Positions 20,787 through 28,213 of a DNA stretch of 64,000 nt are shown in pieces. The position numbers and the translations under genes are program-made. This stretch comes from Lysobacter firmicutimachus (GTDB taxonomy: Bacteria > Pseudomonadota > Gammaproteobacteria > Xanthomonadales > Xanthomonadaceae), in contig NZ_JBANDL010000002.1 of the NCBI RefSeq assembly GCF_037027445.1, positions 310,001 to 374,000 on the forward strand, given 5' to 3'. Position 1 is the stretch's first letter, and every line of letters begins with the position of its first letter. The notes beneath the pieces were generated by a model, which made no database searches, had not been told where the DNA came from, and saw nothing but the letters and a program-made list of their open reading frames with translations.

Positions 20787-21668
20787 ATGCCTGCGCCTAT
20801 GATGCCGGCCATGCACGCCCTGTCCGCCGACTCCCGTCCTTCGCCGCCCCGGTCCGCCTTGCCGCCCGGCGCGCCCGAGATCGGGGTGCTGTTGCGCGAA
20901 TGGCGCGCCGCGCGGCGTTGGAGCCAGCTCGATCTGGCCCTGGACGCGGGCGTGTCGGCGCGGCATCTGAGTTGCGTGGAGACCGGCAAGGCCCAGCCCA
21001 GCCGTGAGTTGGTGATCAAGCTCGCCGACGCGTTGGAGTTGCCGCTGCGCGAGCGCAACGCCCTGCTGGTTGCGGCCGGTTTCGCGCCCAAGTACCCCGA
21101 GTCCACGCTGGCCACGCCCGAGCTGGCGCAGATCCGCCGCGCGATCGAATTCATCCTGGCCCAGCAGGAGCCCTATCCGGCCTTCGTATTGAATCGGCAT
21201 TGGGACGTGCTGATGGCCAATGCGGCCGCGGCGCGGGTCAACGGCTTCGTGCTCGGCGGCCGGCCGATGAAGCACGCCAACATGATCCGCCAGTTCTTCG
21301 ATCCGCAGGATCTGCGCCCGGCCGTGGCGAACTGGGACGAGGTGGCCGGCACCCTGATCCGGCATCTGCACAACGCCGTGGCCGCCGCGCCCGGCGATGC
21401 GGCCGCACGCGCCCTGCTGGCCGAGGCGCTGGCGTATCCCGACGTGCCCGCGCACTGGCGGCGGCGCCAGTTCGACGCGGCGCCGTCGCCGCTGTTGACC
21501 ACCATCCTGCATCGCGACGGACACGAACTTCGCTTCTTCTCCACCATCACCACCTTCGGCACGCCGCGCGACGTGACCCTGGACGAACTGCACGTGGAGT
21601 GCTGCTTCCCCGTCGACGAGGCCACGGCAGCGCTGTGCCGACGCCTGGCCGCCGAAGCCATCGGCTGA
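20787..21668 (+). CDS. HTH transcriptional regulator with MmyB-like ligand domain
   Basis: The 293-residue protein has an XRE-type HTH (about 32-90; WSQLDLALDAGVSARHLSCVETGKAQPS) and a C-terminal MmyB-like domain typical of regulators that bind small hydrophobic ligands (PYPAFVLNRHWDVLMANAAAARV; LRFFSTITTFGTPRDVTLDELHVECCFP). Such genes usually control a divergent oxidoreductase or hydrolase, here the Tat lipoprotein hydrolase. Starts at 20787, 20799, 20802 and 20811 are all possible. Confidence 0.85.
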   Translation: MPAPMMPAMHALSADSRPSPPRSALPPGAPEIGVLLREWRAARRWSQLDLALDAGVSARHLSCVETGKAQPSRELVIKLADALELPLRERNALLVAAGFAPKYPESTLATPELAQIRRAIEFILAQQEPYPAFVLNRHWDVLMANAAAARVNGFVLGGRPMKHANMIRQFFDPQDLRPAVANWDEVAGTLIRHLHNAVAAAPGDAAARALLAEALAYPDVPAHWRRRQFDAAPSPLLTTILHRDGHELRFFSTITTFGTPRDVTLDELHVECCFPVDEATAALCRRLAAEAIG

Positions 21669-21689
21669 GCGCGATCGCGTCCGGCCCGC

Positions 21690-22163
21690 TCAGGCGTCCT
21701 CGAGGTCGACCGTGTCCAGGCCCCGCTCGCCGCAGTAGCGCCGGTACGCCTCGCGCCGGCCGTCGGCGTCGGTGCGGCCGCGCAGGCTGCCGCCGGGGCC
21801 GAGGAACTCGATCGCGCCCATCGTCATCACCAGCGCGGTCAGGATCTCGTCGCCGACGACCTTCCACCAGTCGACGTGCCCGGCCGGCTCGTAGACATAG
21901 TCGCCCGGGCCGACGATCTCGCCGCCGCACAGCTGGCGCCAGCCGCTGAGCTGGTAGGTGTGGGCTTCGCCGCTGTGGCGATGCAGCGGCATCACCGAGC
22001 CGGGCGGCATGCGCAGCAACTCGACGAAGCCGCGACCGTCGGCGAGGAAGCGCAGCGGCTGGACCGACAGGCCCGGCAAGCCCGACGGAATCCACGGCAG
22101 CGCTGCGCCGGCGGCGATGCGCGCGGGCCGACAGTGCGACAGGGGGCCGGGGTCGTGGGGCAT
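21690..22163 (-). CDS. Cupin protein of the 2,4'-dihydroxyacetophenone dioxygenase type
   Basis: The 157-residue single-cupin protein has the metal-binding pattern LHRHSGEAHTYQLSGW (His, His, Glu, His) and a later EPAGHVDWW His. Sequence phrases such as WIPSGLPGLSVQPLRFL and GGEIVGPGDYVYEPAGHV are typical of the DAD-like family, non-haem iron enzymes that cleave C-C bonds, although many relatives are unassigned. It lies 18 bp downstream of the GST gene and is probably cotranscribed with it. Confidence 0.72.
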   Translation of the reverse strand: MPHDPGPLSHCRPARIAAGAALPWIPSGLPGLSVQPLRFLADGRGFVELLRMPPGSVMPLHRHSGEAHTYQLSGWRQLCGGEIVGPGDYVYEPAGHVDWWKVVGDEILTALVMTMGAIEFLGPGGSLRGRTDADGRREAYRRYCGERGLDTVDLEDA

Positions 22164-22181
22164 CGGCGCGATCGGCGCGGA

Positions 22182-22880
22182 TCAGCGCGCCGGCTCGGCG
22201 GCGCCGTTGCCGAACAGGACCTGGCGCGCCTGCGACGACAAGGCCTGCGAGTACGGCACTTCGACGCCCTCGTAGGCGCGCCGGGTGGCCGGTCGCGCGG
22301 CGATCTCGTCGAACCACCGCTGCAGGCTCGGCGTGTTGGCCAGATCCTGGCCGAGGCCGGCATAAGGCACGATCCACGGATAGCAGGCGATGTCGGCGAT
22401 CGAATAGTCGTCGCCGACCAGGAAGCGGCGGTCCTGCAGCCGGCGATCGAGCACGCCGTGCAGGCGCTGCACTTCGCGGGTGTAGCGATCGATCGCGTAC
22501 GGCAAGGGCTCGTCGGCATGGACGCGGAAGTGTCCGGCCTGGCCGGACATCGGCCCCAACCCGGCCATCTGCCAGAACAGCCATTGGCTGAGCTCCAGGC
22601 GCTGGCGCGGGTCGGACGGATACAGCCGGCCGGTCTTCTCGGCGAGGTACAGCAGGATCGCGCCGGATTCGAATACCGGAATCGGCGCGCCGCCGTCGCT
22701 CGGGGCGTGGTCGAGGATCGCCGGGATCTTGTTGTTCGGCGACACCGCCAGGAACTCGGGCTTGAACTGATCGCCGGCCGACAGCCGCACCGGCACGATG
22801 CGGTGCGCCAGGCCGGTCTCCTCGAAGAACAGGCGCAGCTTCAGGCCGTTCGGGGTGGCGGTGTAGTACAGGTCGATCAT
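22182..22880 (-). CDS. Glutathione S-transferase (YfcG-like)
   Basis: The 232-residue protein has an N-terminal thioredoxin fold (MIDLYYTATPNGLKLRLFFEE; VSPNNKIPAILDH; FESGAILLYLAEKTG) and an all-helical C-terminal domain (FLVGDDYSIADIACYPW). The TATPNGLK motif, lacking Ser/Tyr at the usual place, is that of the Nu-class/YfcG disulfide-bond reductase group. ATG 22880 has GGAG eight bases upstream, deciding it over ATG 22892. It is followed by the cupin gene and is divergent from a MocR regulator. Confidence 0.85.
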   Translation of the reverse strand: MIDLYYTATPNGLKLRLFFEETGLAHRIVPVRLSAGDQFKPEFLAVSPNNKIPAILDHAPSDGGAPIPVFESGAILLYLAEKTGRLYPSDPRQRLELSQWLFWQMAGLGPMSGQAGHFRVHADEPLPYAIDRYTREVQRLHGVLDRRLQDRRFLVGDDYSIADIACYPWIVPYAGLGQDLANTPSLQRWFDEIAARPATRRAYEGVEVPYSQALSSQARQVLFGNGAAEPAR

Positions 22881-22932
22881 CGCGAACTCCATGACGGATG
22901 GGCCGGTTTCGTAGCGCCAGCTTAGGCGTACC

Positions 22933-22953
22933 CTGGCGCCCTGCAGGGGCCAG
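22933..22953. promoter_or_regulatory. Imperfect palindrome between GST and MocR genes
   Basis: A core CCCTGCAGGG flanked by CTGGC on the left and GCCAG on the right lies in the 87-bp divergent gap, 15 bases before the MocR start. It may be the binding site for the MocR protein, though many MocR sites are direct repeats. Confidence 0.35.
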
Positions 22954-22967
22954 ATTGGAGAGATTCC

Positions 22968-24419
22968 ATGGAGCCAGTTTTCCCGTTTCCCGTGGTTGTG
23001 CCGGACCGCGGCCGCGGCACGCTGACGCACGAGCTGCATCGCCAACTGCGTTCGGCGATCCTCGACGGCCGCTACGCCGCCGGTGCGGCGCTGCCGGCCA
23101 CGCGCCAGGTCGCGCAGGCGCTGGGGGTGGCGCGCAATACGGTGACGACGGTGTACGACCTGTTGATCGCCGAGGGCTACGTGTTGCCGCGCAGGGGCGC
23201 CACGGCGGTGGTCGCCGACGTCGTCGCGCGCCGCGAGCGCCGGGTCGCGCCGCGTCCGGTCGGGGCCGGCGACGCACGCCTGAACCCGCTTTGGCAGACC
23301 CCGTTCCTGCGTCCGGGACCGCCGCGCGATCTGCCCGAGCGCTGCTTCCGCCTCGGCATTCCGGACCATCGCCATTTTCCGCACGAGATCTGGCGCCGGT
23401 TGTCGGCGCAGAGCTTGCGCCAGTGGTCGCGCACGCCTTTCGCCTATCCGCCTTCGGAAGGCATCCCGGCGCTGCGCGAAGCCATCGCCCAGCACGTCGC
23501 GTTCGCGCGCGCGGTCGCTTGCGGCGCCGACGACGTGATCGTGACCTCGGGCGCGCAGCAGGCTTTCGACCTGCTCGCGCGCCTGCTGGTGACGCCGGGG
23601 CGGACCCGCGTCGCGGTCGAGGAGCCGGGCTATCCGCCGGTGCGCGCCGCCTTCGCCGCCGCCGGCGCGCAGCTGGTGCCGATGCCGGTCGACGCCGAAG
23701 GCCTGTGCGTGGACGCGCTGCCGGACGACGTCGGCGTGATCAGCGTGACCCCTTCGCACCAGTCGCCGACCGGCGTCGCCCTGTCGATGCGCCGGCGCCG
23801 CGCCCTGCTCGATTTCGCCCGCAGCCGCAACGCGCTGGTGATCGAGGACGACTACGACGGCGAGTTCCGTTTCGGCCAGCGCCCGCTCGATGCGCTGCAG
23901 ACCCTGGACCGCGACGCCCAGGTGTTCTACGTCGGCACCTTTTCCAAGAGCCTGTTCCCGTCGCTGCGCAAGGGCTTCATCGTCGCTCCGGGCTGGGCCC
24001 GCGACGCGCTGATCACGGTCAAGCATTGCGCCGATTCGCACAGCGACACCATCACCCAATCGGTGCTGGCGGCCTTCATCCGCGACGGCCATCTGGCCCG
24101 GCACGTGCGGCGCATGCGGCCGATCTACGCCGAACGCCGCGAAGCCCTGCTCGCCGGCCTGCACGGCGAGCTGGCGCCCTGGCTGGAGCCGATTGCGTCC
24201 GAGGCCGGCCTGCATCTGGCGGCGCGGATCCGCGAGCCGACGCTGGCGCCGGCGATCTTCGCCCGGGTCCAGCGCCATCTGCCCGGCGCGCAATCGATCG
24301 CCGAGTACGCGCTGAGCCCGCCGGCGCGGCCGGCGATCACTTTCGGTTACGGCATCATCGACGCCGACGAGATCGCCGCCGCGCTGGGCCGGTTCCGCGC
24401 TTCGCTGGACTCGCTGTAG
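22968..24419 (+). CDS. MocR-type regulator: GntR HTH fused to aminotransferase domain
   Basis: The 483-residue protein has a GntR winged HTH (about 18-85; YAAGAALPATRQVAQALGVARNTVTTVYDLLIAEGYV) followed by a type I aminotransferase domain (about 110-480) with the PLP lysine in YVGTFSKSLFPSLRKGF and the cofactor-binding VIEDDYDGEFRF. MocR proteins sense PLP or amino-compound signals. It is divergent from the GST/cupin pair, its probable target; the 5' end (MEPVFPFPVVV) follows GGAGAGATTCC. Confidence 0.88.
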   Translation: MEPVFPFPVVVPDRGRGTLTHELHRQLRSAILDGRYAAGAALPATRQVAQALGVARNTVTTVYDLLIAEGYVLPRRGATAVVADVVARRERRVAPRPVGAGDARLNPLWQTPFLRPGPPRDLPERCFRLGIPDHRHFPHEIWRRLSAQSLRQWSRTPFAYPPSEGIPALREAIAQHVAFARAVACGADDVIVTSGAQQAFDLLARLLVTPGRTRVAVEEPGYPPVRAAFAAAGAQLVPMPVDAEGLCVDALPDDVGVISVTPSHQSPTGVALSMRRRRALLDFARSRNALVIEDDYDGEFRFGQRPLDALQTLDRDAQVFYVGTFSKSLFPSLRKGFIVAPGWARDALITVKHCADSHSDTITQSVLAAFIRDGHLARHVRRMRPIYAERREALLAGLHGELAPWLEPIASEAGLHLAARIREPTLAPAIFARVQRHLPGAQSIAEYALSPPARPAITFGYGIIDADEIAAALGRFRASLDSL

Positions 24420-24423
24420 CGCG

Positions 24424-25779
24424 CTACAGCGCGCGCAGCAGCCAGGCGCCGGCGCCGAACGCGGCCAGGGCCGTCGCCGACACCGCGCCGAGCACGATCT
24501 TCTCCTGCCGGCGCGAACGCGCCAGCGCGTCGCCGTAGGGCATCGTGGTGTGGGCGATCATCGTGTACAGCGGCAGCCACGTGCGCGGCAGCAACCGGTT
24601 CAAGGTCACGTCGATGCGCTTGCGGGCCAGGAACCAGAACGACTGCACCTTCTGCTTGAGCTCGACGAAGTTGGCCTTGGACAGCTCGGCCAGGGTGTCG
24701 GTGTGCGGCCGGCGCGCGGCCTCGTAGGCGATGAAGGCGGCGCGCCGGTCGCGCGGATGCGCGTGCAACGCCGCCATCAGCGCCGAGCAGTCCTCGAACG
24801 CCGAATTCATGCCCTGGCCGTAGAACGGGTACACCGCATGGCAGGCGTCGCCGACCAGCACGATCCAATCGTCCGCGCTCCAAGGCGCCGTCCGGGTGGT
24901 GATCAGCGAACCGGTCGGGTGACTGGCCCAGTCCTCGACCAGGTTCGGCAGCAGCGGGATCAGGTCGGGGAAGTACTTGTCGAACAGCGCCCGGATCTGC
25001 TCCGGCGTGCGCGTGCTGTCGAAGCTGTCCGGGCCCTGATGGGGCAGGAACAGGGTCAAGGTATGCGAGCCGTCGCGATTGGGATGGGAGACGAAGAAGC
25101 CGTGCACGCGCGGCCACACGTGCAGCGCTTCCAGTTCGATCCGCGAGCCGCCGTCCGGCTTGGGCGACAGGCTCAGCTCCTTGTAGCCCCATTCCAGGTA
25201 TTCCTGGTGATAGTCGGCGCGTTCGCCGCGCTGCATCTGCGGCCGCGTGCGCGAGAACGCGCCGTCGGCGCCGACCACCCAGGCCGGACGCGCGATCACC
25301 CGCGCGCCGCCGTGCTCGAACTCCAATTCGCGCGTCGCCTTGTCGATCCGGTTCAGGCGATGCTCGAAATGCAGGCGCACCTGCGGATGGCGCTGGGCAT
25401 GATCGAGCAGCAGCCGGTTGAGCTCGTTGCGGTCGATCGAATGCAGCACTTCGCCGCCGTCCTTGCCGTAGGGCTGAAAGCGCGTGCTGCCGTCGGGCGC
25501 GTGGATGACGCGCCCGCTCATGGTCACCGTCAGCGGCATGACCTCGTCGATCAGGCCGACCTCGGTCAGCGCCTGGATGCCGCGCTTGGACAGGCCGAGA
25601 TTGATCGAGCGCCCGCCCTCGGCGCGGCCGTCGCGCGGATCGGGCCGGCGCTCGTAGACGTCGACGCCGACGCCGCGCTGCGCCAGCGCCAGCGCCAGCA
25701 GCGAACCGGCCAGGCCGCCGCCGACGATGGCCACGCGGTCGCGCGCGGCCGGTTGGGAGTGAGTCATCGGATCGTCCAT
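24424..25779 (-). CDS. kmo: Kynurenine 3-monooxygenase
   Basis: The 451-residue FAD monooxygenase has the dinucleotide motif VAIVGGGLAGSLLALALAQRG, the GRSINLGLSKRG segment diagnostic of KMO, WVVGADGAFSRTR, and GDACHAVYPFYGQGMNSAFEDC. The C-terminus ends in a hydrophobic helix (residues 428-451), matching membrane-tethered KMOs. It converts kynurenine to 3-hydroxykynurenine. It is the last gene of the NRPS operon, 13 bp after the DUF6875-like gene, which suggests a biosynthetic role, though xanthomonads also use KMO for NAD synthesis. Confidence 0.9.
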   Translation of the reverse strand: MDDPMTHSQPAARDRVAIVGGGLAGSLLALALAQRGVGVDVYERRPDPRDGRAEGGRSINLGLSKRGIQALTEVGLIDEVMPLTVTMSGRVIHAPDGSTRFQPYGKDGGEVLHSIDRNELNRLLLDHAQRHPQVRLHFEHRLNRIDKATRELEFEHGGARVIARPAWVVGADGAFSRTRPQMQRGERADYHQEYLEWGYKELSLSPKPDGGSRIELEALHVWPRVHGFFVSHPNRDGSHTLTLFLPHQGPDSFDSTRTPEQIRALFDKYFPDLIPLLPNLVEDWASHPTGSLITTRTAPWSADDWIVLVGDACHAVYPFYGQGMNSAFEDCSALMAALHAHPRDRRAAFIAYEAARRPHTDTLAELSKANFVELKQKVQSFWFLARKRIDVTLNRLLPRTWLPLYTMIAHTTMPYGDALARSRRQEKIVLGAVSATALAAFGAGAWLLRAL

Positions 25780-25792
25780 GCCCGCCCCGCGC

Positions 25793-26581
25793 TCAGGCGC
25801 CAGCCGCCGCAGCGCGCGGCGCTTCGGCGCGCGCGGCCTTGAGTTCGATCTCGGCCTCGACCAGCGCGGCGACCGCCTGGTCGAAGTAGTTGCGCCGCAC
25901 CGTGCCGCCCAGCCGGCGCAAGTAAGAGCGCAGGTATTGGGCGCGGATCTGCGCGGTGTCGAGGTCGCGGCGCAGGAACGGCAGGTCGGTTTCGACCATG
26001 TGCCGGATCGCCAGCATCGGCACCGGGCTGCGCAGCGGACGGAAGGCCGGATTGCGCAGCCCCGGGCTTTCGTTGGCGGCGTGGAACTCGCCCAACATCA
26101 GCCCCAGGTCGACGAAGCTCGGCTTGAGTTCGCGCTGCACGTCGTCGATGAAGCCGGCCGCATCCTGGCCCAGATGCGGGAACACCACCAGCACGGTCTT
26201 GTTGATCGCGGCCTGGCCGTTGCGCGGTTCGATCTCGCCGAACAGATCGCGGTACTCGCCGATCAGGTCGACGATGCGCTCGACGCTGACGTCGCGGTCG
26301 GTCACCTCGGCCAGCCAGATCGTGTCCAGCGCCAGCGCCGCCGGCGTGAACGGGCATACCGGCCCGGCCCGGCCGACATCGGCGTGCGGCCGGGCGAGGA
26401 AGTTGCGGATCCAGGCCACGGTGACCGCGAGCGGCGCGTCCGCGGCCTGTTCGCGCTCCACCACCGAAGCCTGCACGAGCCCGCCGCGTACCGTCGCCAG
26501 CGGGCGTTCGACGCAGGCGCGTCCCTGCATCATCAATCGGTCCGATTCGATCATCGGCACCGCGTCGTTATCTGGAATCAT
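25793..26581 (-). CDS. DUF6875-like conserved protein of the NRPS operon
   Basis: This 262-residue protein has no recognisable catalytic fold. The most conserved-looking parts are RPHADVGRAGPVCPFTPAALALDTIWLAEV (residues 62-91) and FHAANESPGLRNPAFRPLRSPVPMLAIRHMVETDLPFL (158-195). The GRxGPVCPF and FRPLRSPVP blocks match what I know of the DUF6875 family, whose function is unknown. Only one cysteine (VCPF) is placed like a potential ligand. It sits between the MbtH-like gene (33 bp) and kmo (13 bp), so it should act on the peptide or its precursor. Start could alternatively be Met10. Confidence 0.65.
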   Translation of the reverse strand: MIPDNDAVPMIESDRLMMQGRACVERPLATVRGGLVQASVVEREQAADAPLAVTVAWIRNFLARPHADVGRAGPVCPFTPAALALDTIWLAEVTDRDVSVERIVDLIGEYRDLFGEIEPRNGQAAINKTVLVVFPHLGQDAAGFIDDVQRELKPSFVDLGLMLGEFHAANESPGLRNPAFRPLRSPVPMLAIRHMVETDLPFLRRDLDTAQIRAQYLRSYLRRLGGTVRRNYFDQAVAALVEAEIELKAARAEAPRAAAAGA

Positions 26582-26614
26582 TGCCGTTCGTCCCTGCGGA
26601 TACTGATACTGAAC

Positions 26615-26818
26615 TCAGTTCGCGTCGTCGCGCAGGCTGCGCGGACGCATGTCGTTCCATCGCTCGCCGATCAGGGCGAGGCATTGCCGCTTGCTGCCGG
26701 CGGCGCCGGCATCGCGCCAGCCCGACGGCAACGCATCGCCTTCGCGCAGCAGCGAGTACTGCCATTCGTGGTTCACCACCACGCGGTACGCCACCGTGTC
26801 GTTCGTTTCGTCCTGCAT
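26615..26818 (-). CDS. MbtH-like NRPS accessory protein
   Basis: The 67-residue protein has the MbtH framework: VVVNHEWQYSLL, PSGWRDAGAAGSKRQCLALI and RWNDMRPRSLRD. MbtH-like proteins bind and activate adenylation domains. The first conserved Trp (usual SLWP) is Leu here, while the GW and W-x-DMRP tryptophans are kept. ATG 26818 is preceded by AGGAG at ideal spacing, so upstream Met codons are not used. It is part of the NRPS operon. Confidence 0.93.
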   Translation of the reverse strand: MQDETNDTVAYRVVVNHEWQYSLLREGDALPSGWRDAGAAGSKRQCLALIGERWNDMRPRSLRDDAN

Positions 26819-26869
26819 AAACCGCTCCTTGTCGTTTCCATCCCGGCCCGCTGCGCGCACGGTCGCGCC

Positions 26870-28213
26870 TCAGGCCGCGCACTCCATCGTGTTATCCGCC
26901 TTGCGCGTCTGCGCCGCTGCGACCGGCGCGTCCGGCAGGTCGTCCTCGACCTGACGGATCGCGCGTACCGACCAGGCCAGCGCCGCGGTCAGCATCATCG
27001 CCACGCCCAACACCACGAACATCAAGCCCAGGCCGCGGCCGGGACCGGTTCCGATGACAACGCCGACCGAACCGGCCAACAGGCCATCGGCGCTCAGCCA
27101 CGGTTCGAATACCTGCTCCGCGAGCGGTCCGGCCAGGCAGTAAGCCAACGGCATGGCGGCCTCGGAAAGGACACGCTGGATCGCGAAGCAGCGTCCCTGC
27201 AGGTCGGCCGGCACCTTGCTCTGCCACAGCGCGGCGTTGCTGGCGCCGATCACCGGCACGGTCAGGAAGAACGCGAAACCGGCGGCCACCAGCAGCGCGA
27301 ACGAGGGCCACAGGCCGTGCACGGCCAGGAACAATCCGGCCAGCAAGGAGAAGCCGAGCACGCCGACGATGCGACGTTGCGGCCCGCCCCAGGTGCTGAC
27401 CGCGAGGCCGCCGATCAGCAGGCCCGCCCCGCCGATCGCCATCTGCACGCCGAGCAGGCCGGGATCGGCCACCGACAGGATCAGCGGCGTGATCGCGATG
27501 CTGGCCAGGCCGAACATGAAGTTGCTGATGCCCAGCACGATCAGCAGGCCGAGCAGGCCGCGGCGTTCGCGCACGTAGCGGAACCCGGTCGCCGCTTCGC
27601 GCCACAGGCTTTGCTCTTGCGCGTCCGGGCTGCGTTGCGGCTGCGGCACCCGCGCCAGCCACAGCGCGACCACGCCGGCGCAGAAGGTCAGCGCATCGAC
27701 CAGCAGCACCCCCGGCATCGAGATCGAGCTGACCAGAACGCCGGCGAGCAGGGGCCCGCCGACCTGGGCCACCGCGAAGCCGGTCTGGACCATGCCGTTG
27801 ACCCGGGTCAGCTGTTCCTGATTGGCCAGCAACGGAATGCTGGCCTGATAGGCCGGTTGCAGGAAGGCGTTGGTCAGCGCGGTGACCGCCACGCCGAGGT
27901 AGATGTGCGCCATCGCCAGCCGGCCGCTGGCGAGCAATGCGGCCATCGCCAGCATCGTCGCCGCGGCGATGGCTTCGCACCCGATCATGGTGCGACGCCG
28001 GTTCCAGCGGTCGACCAGGGCGCCGGCGAACGGCGCGATCAGCAAGGCCGGCACCGCCATGGCGACGAAGATCAGGGCGAAGCGGGTGGTCGAGCCGGTG
28101 GTCTGCAGCACCCACACGCCCAGGGCGAAGCTGGTCAGGCGCGAGCCGACCCCGGAGATCAGCTGGCCGGACCAGATCAGCAGGAAATCGCGCAGGCCGG
28201 ACCAGCGGCTCAT
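26870..28213 (-). CDS. MFS transporter, probable exporter of the NRPS product
   Basis: The 447-residue membrane protein has about 12 TM helices. It starts SGLRDFLLIWSGQLISGVGSRLTSFALGVWVLQ and has the A-like motif GALVDRWNRRRTM between helices 2 and 3, as in the enterobactin exporter/MFS_3 group that accompanies NRPS clusters. Its start overlaps the reductase-NRPS stop by 4 bp (ATGA). Function as exporter or self-resistance pump is inferred from context. Confidence 0.87.
   Translation of the reverse strand: MSRWSGLRDFLLIWSGQLISGVGSRLTSFALGVWVLQTTGSTTRFALIFVAMAVPALLIAPFAGALVDRWNRRRTMIGCEAIAAATMLAMAALLASGRLAMAHIYLGVAVTALTNAFLQPAYQASIPLLANQEQLTRVNGMVQTGFAVAQVGGPLLAGVLVSSISMPGVLLVDALTFCAGVVALWLARVPQPQRSPDAQEQSLWREAATGFRYVRERRGLLGLLIVLGISNFMFGLASIAITPLILSVADPGLLGVQMAIGGAGLLIGGLAVSTWGGPQRRIVGVLGFSLLAGLFLAVHGLWPSFALLVAAGFAFFLTVPVIGASNAALWQSKVPADLQGRCFAIQRVLSEAAMPLAYCLAGPLAEQVFEPWLSADGLLAGSVGVVIGTGPGRGLGLMFVVLGVAMMLTAALAWSVRAIRQVEDDLPDAPVAAAQTRKADNTMECAA

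Noticed and set aside
22881..24293. Minus-strand open frame extending the GST gene to 24293
   Set aside because: The extension is antisense to the MocR gene with clear motifs, and the GST fold begins at MIDLYYT with a good ribosome site.
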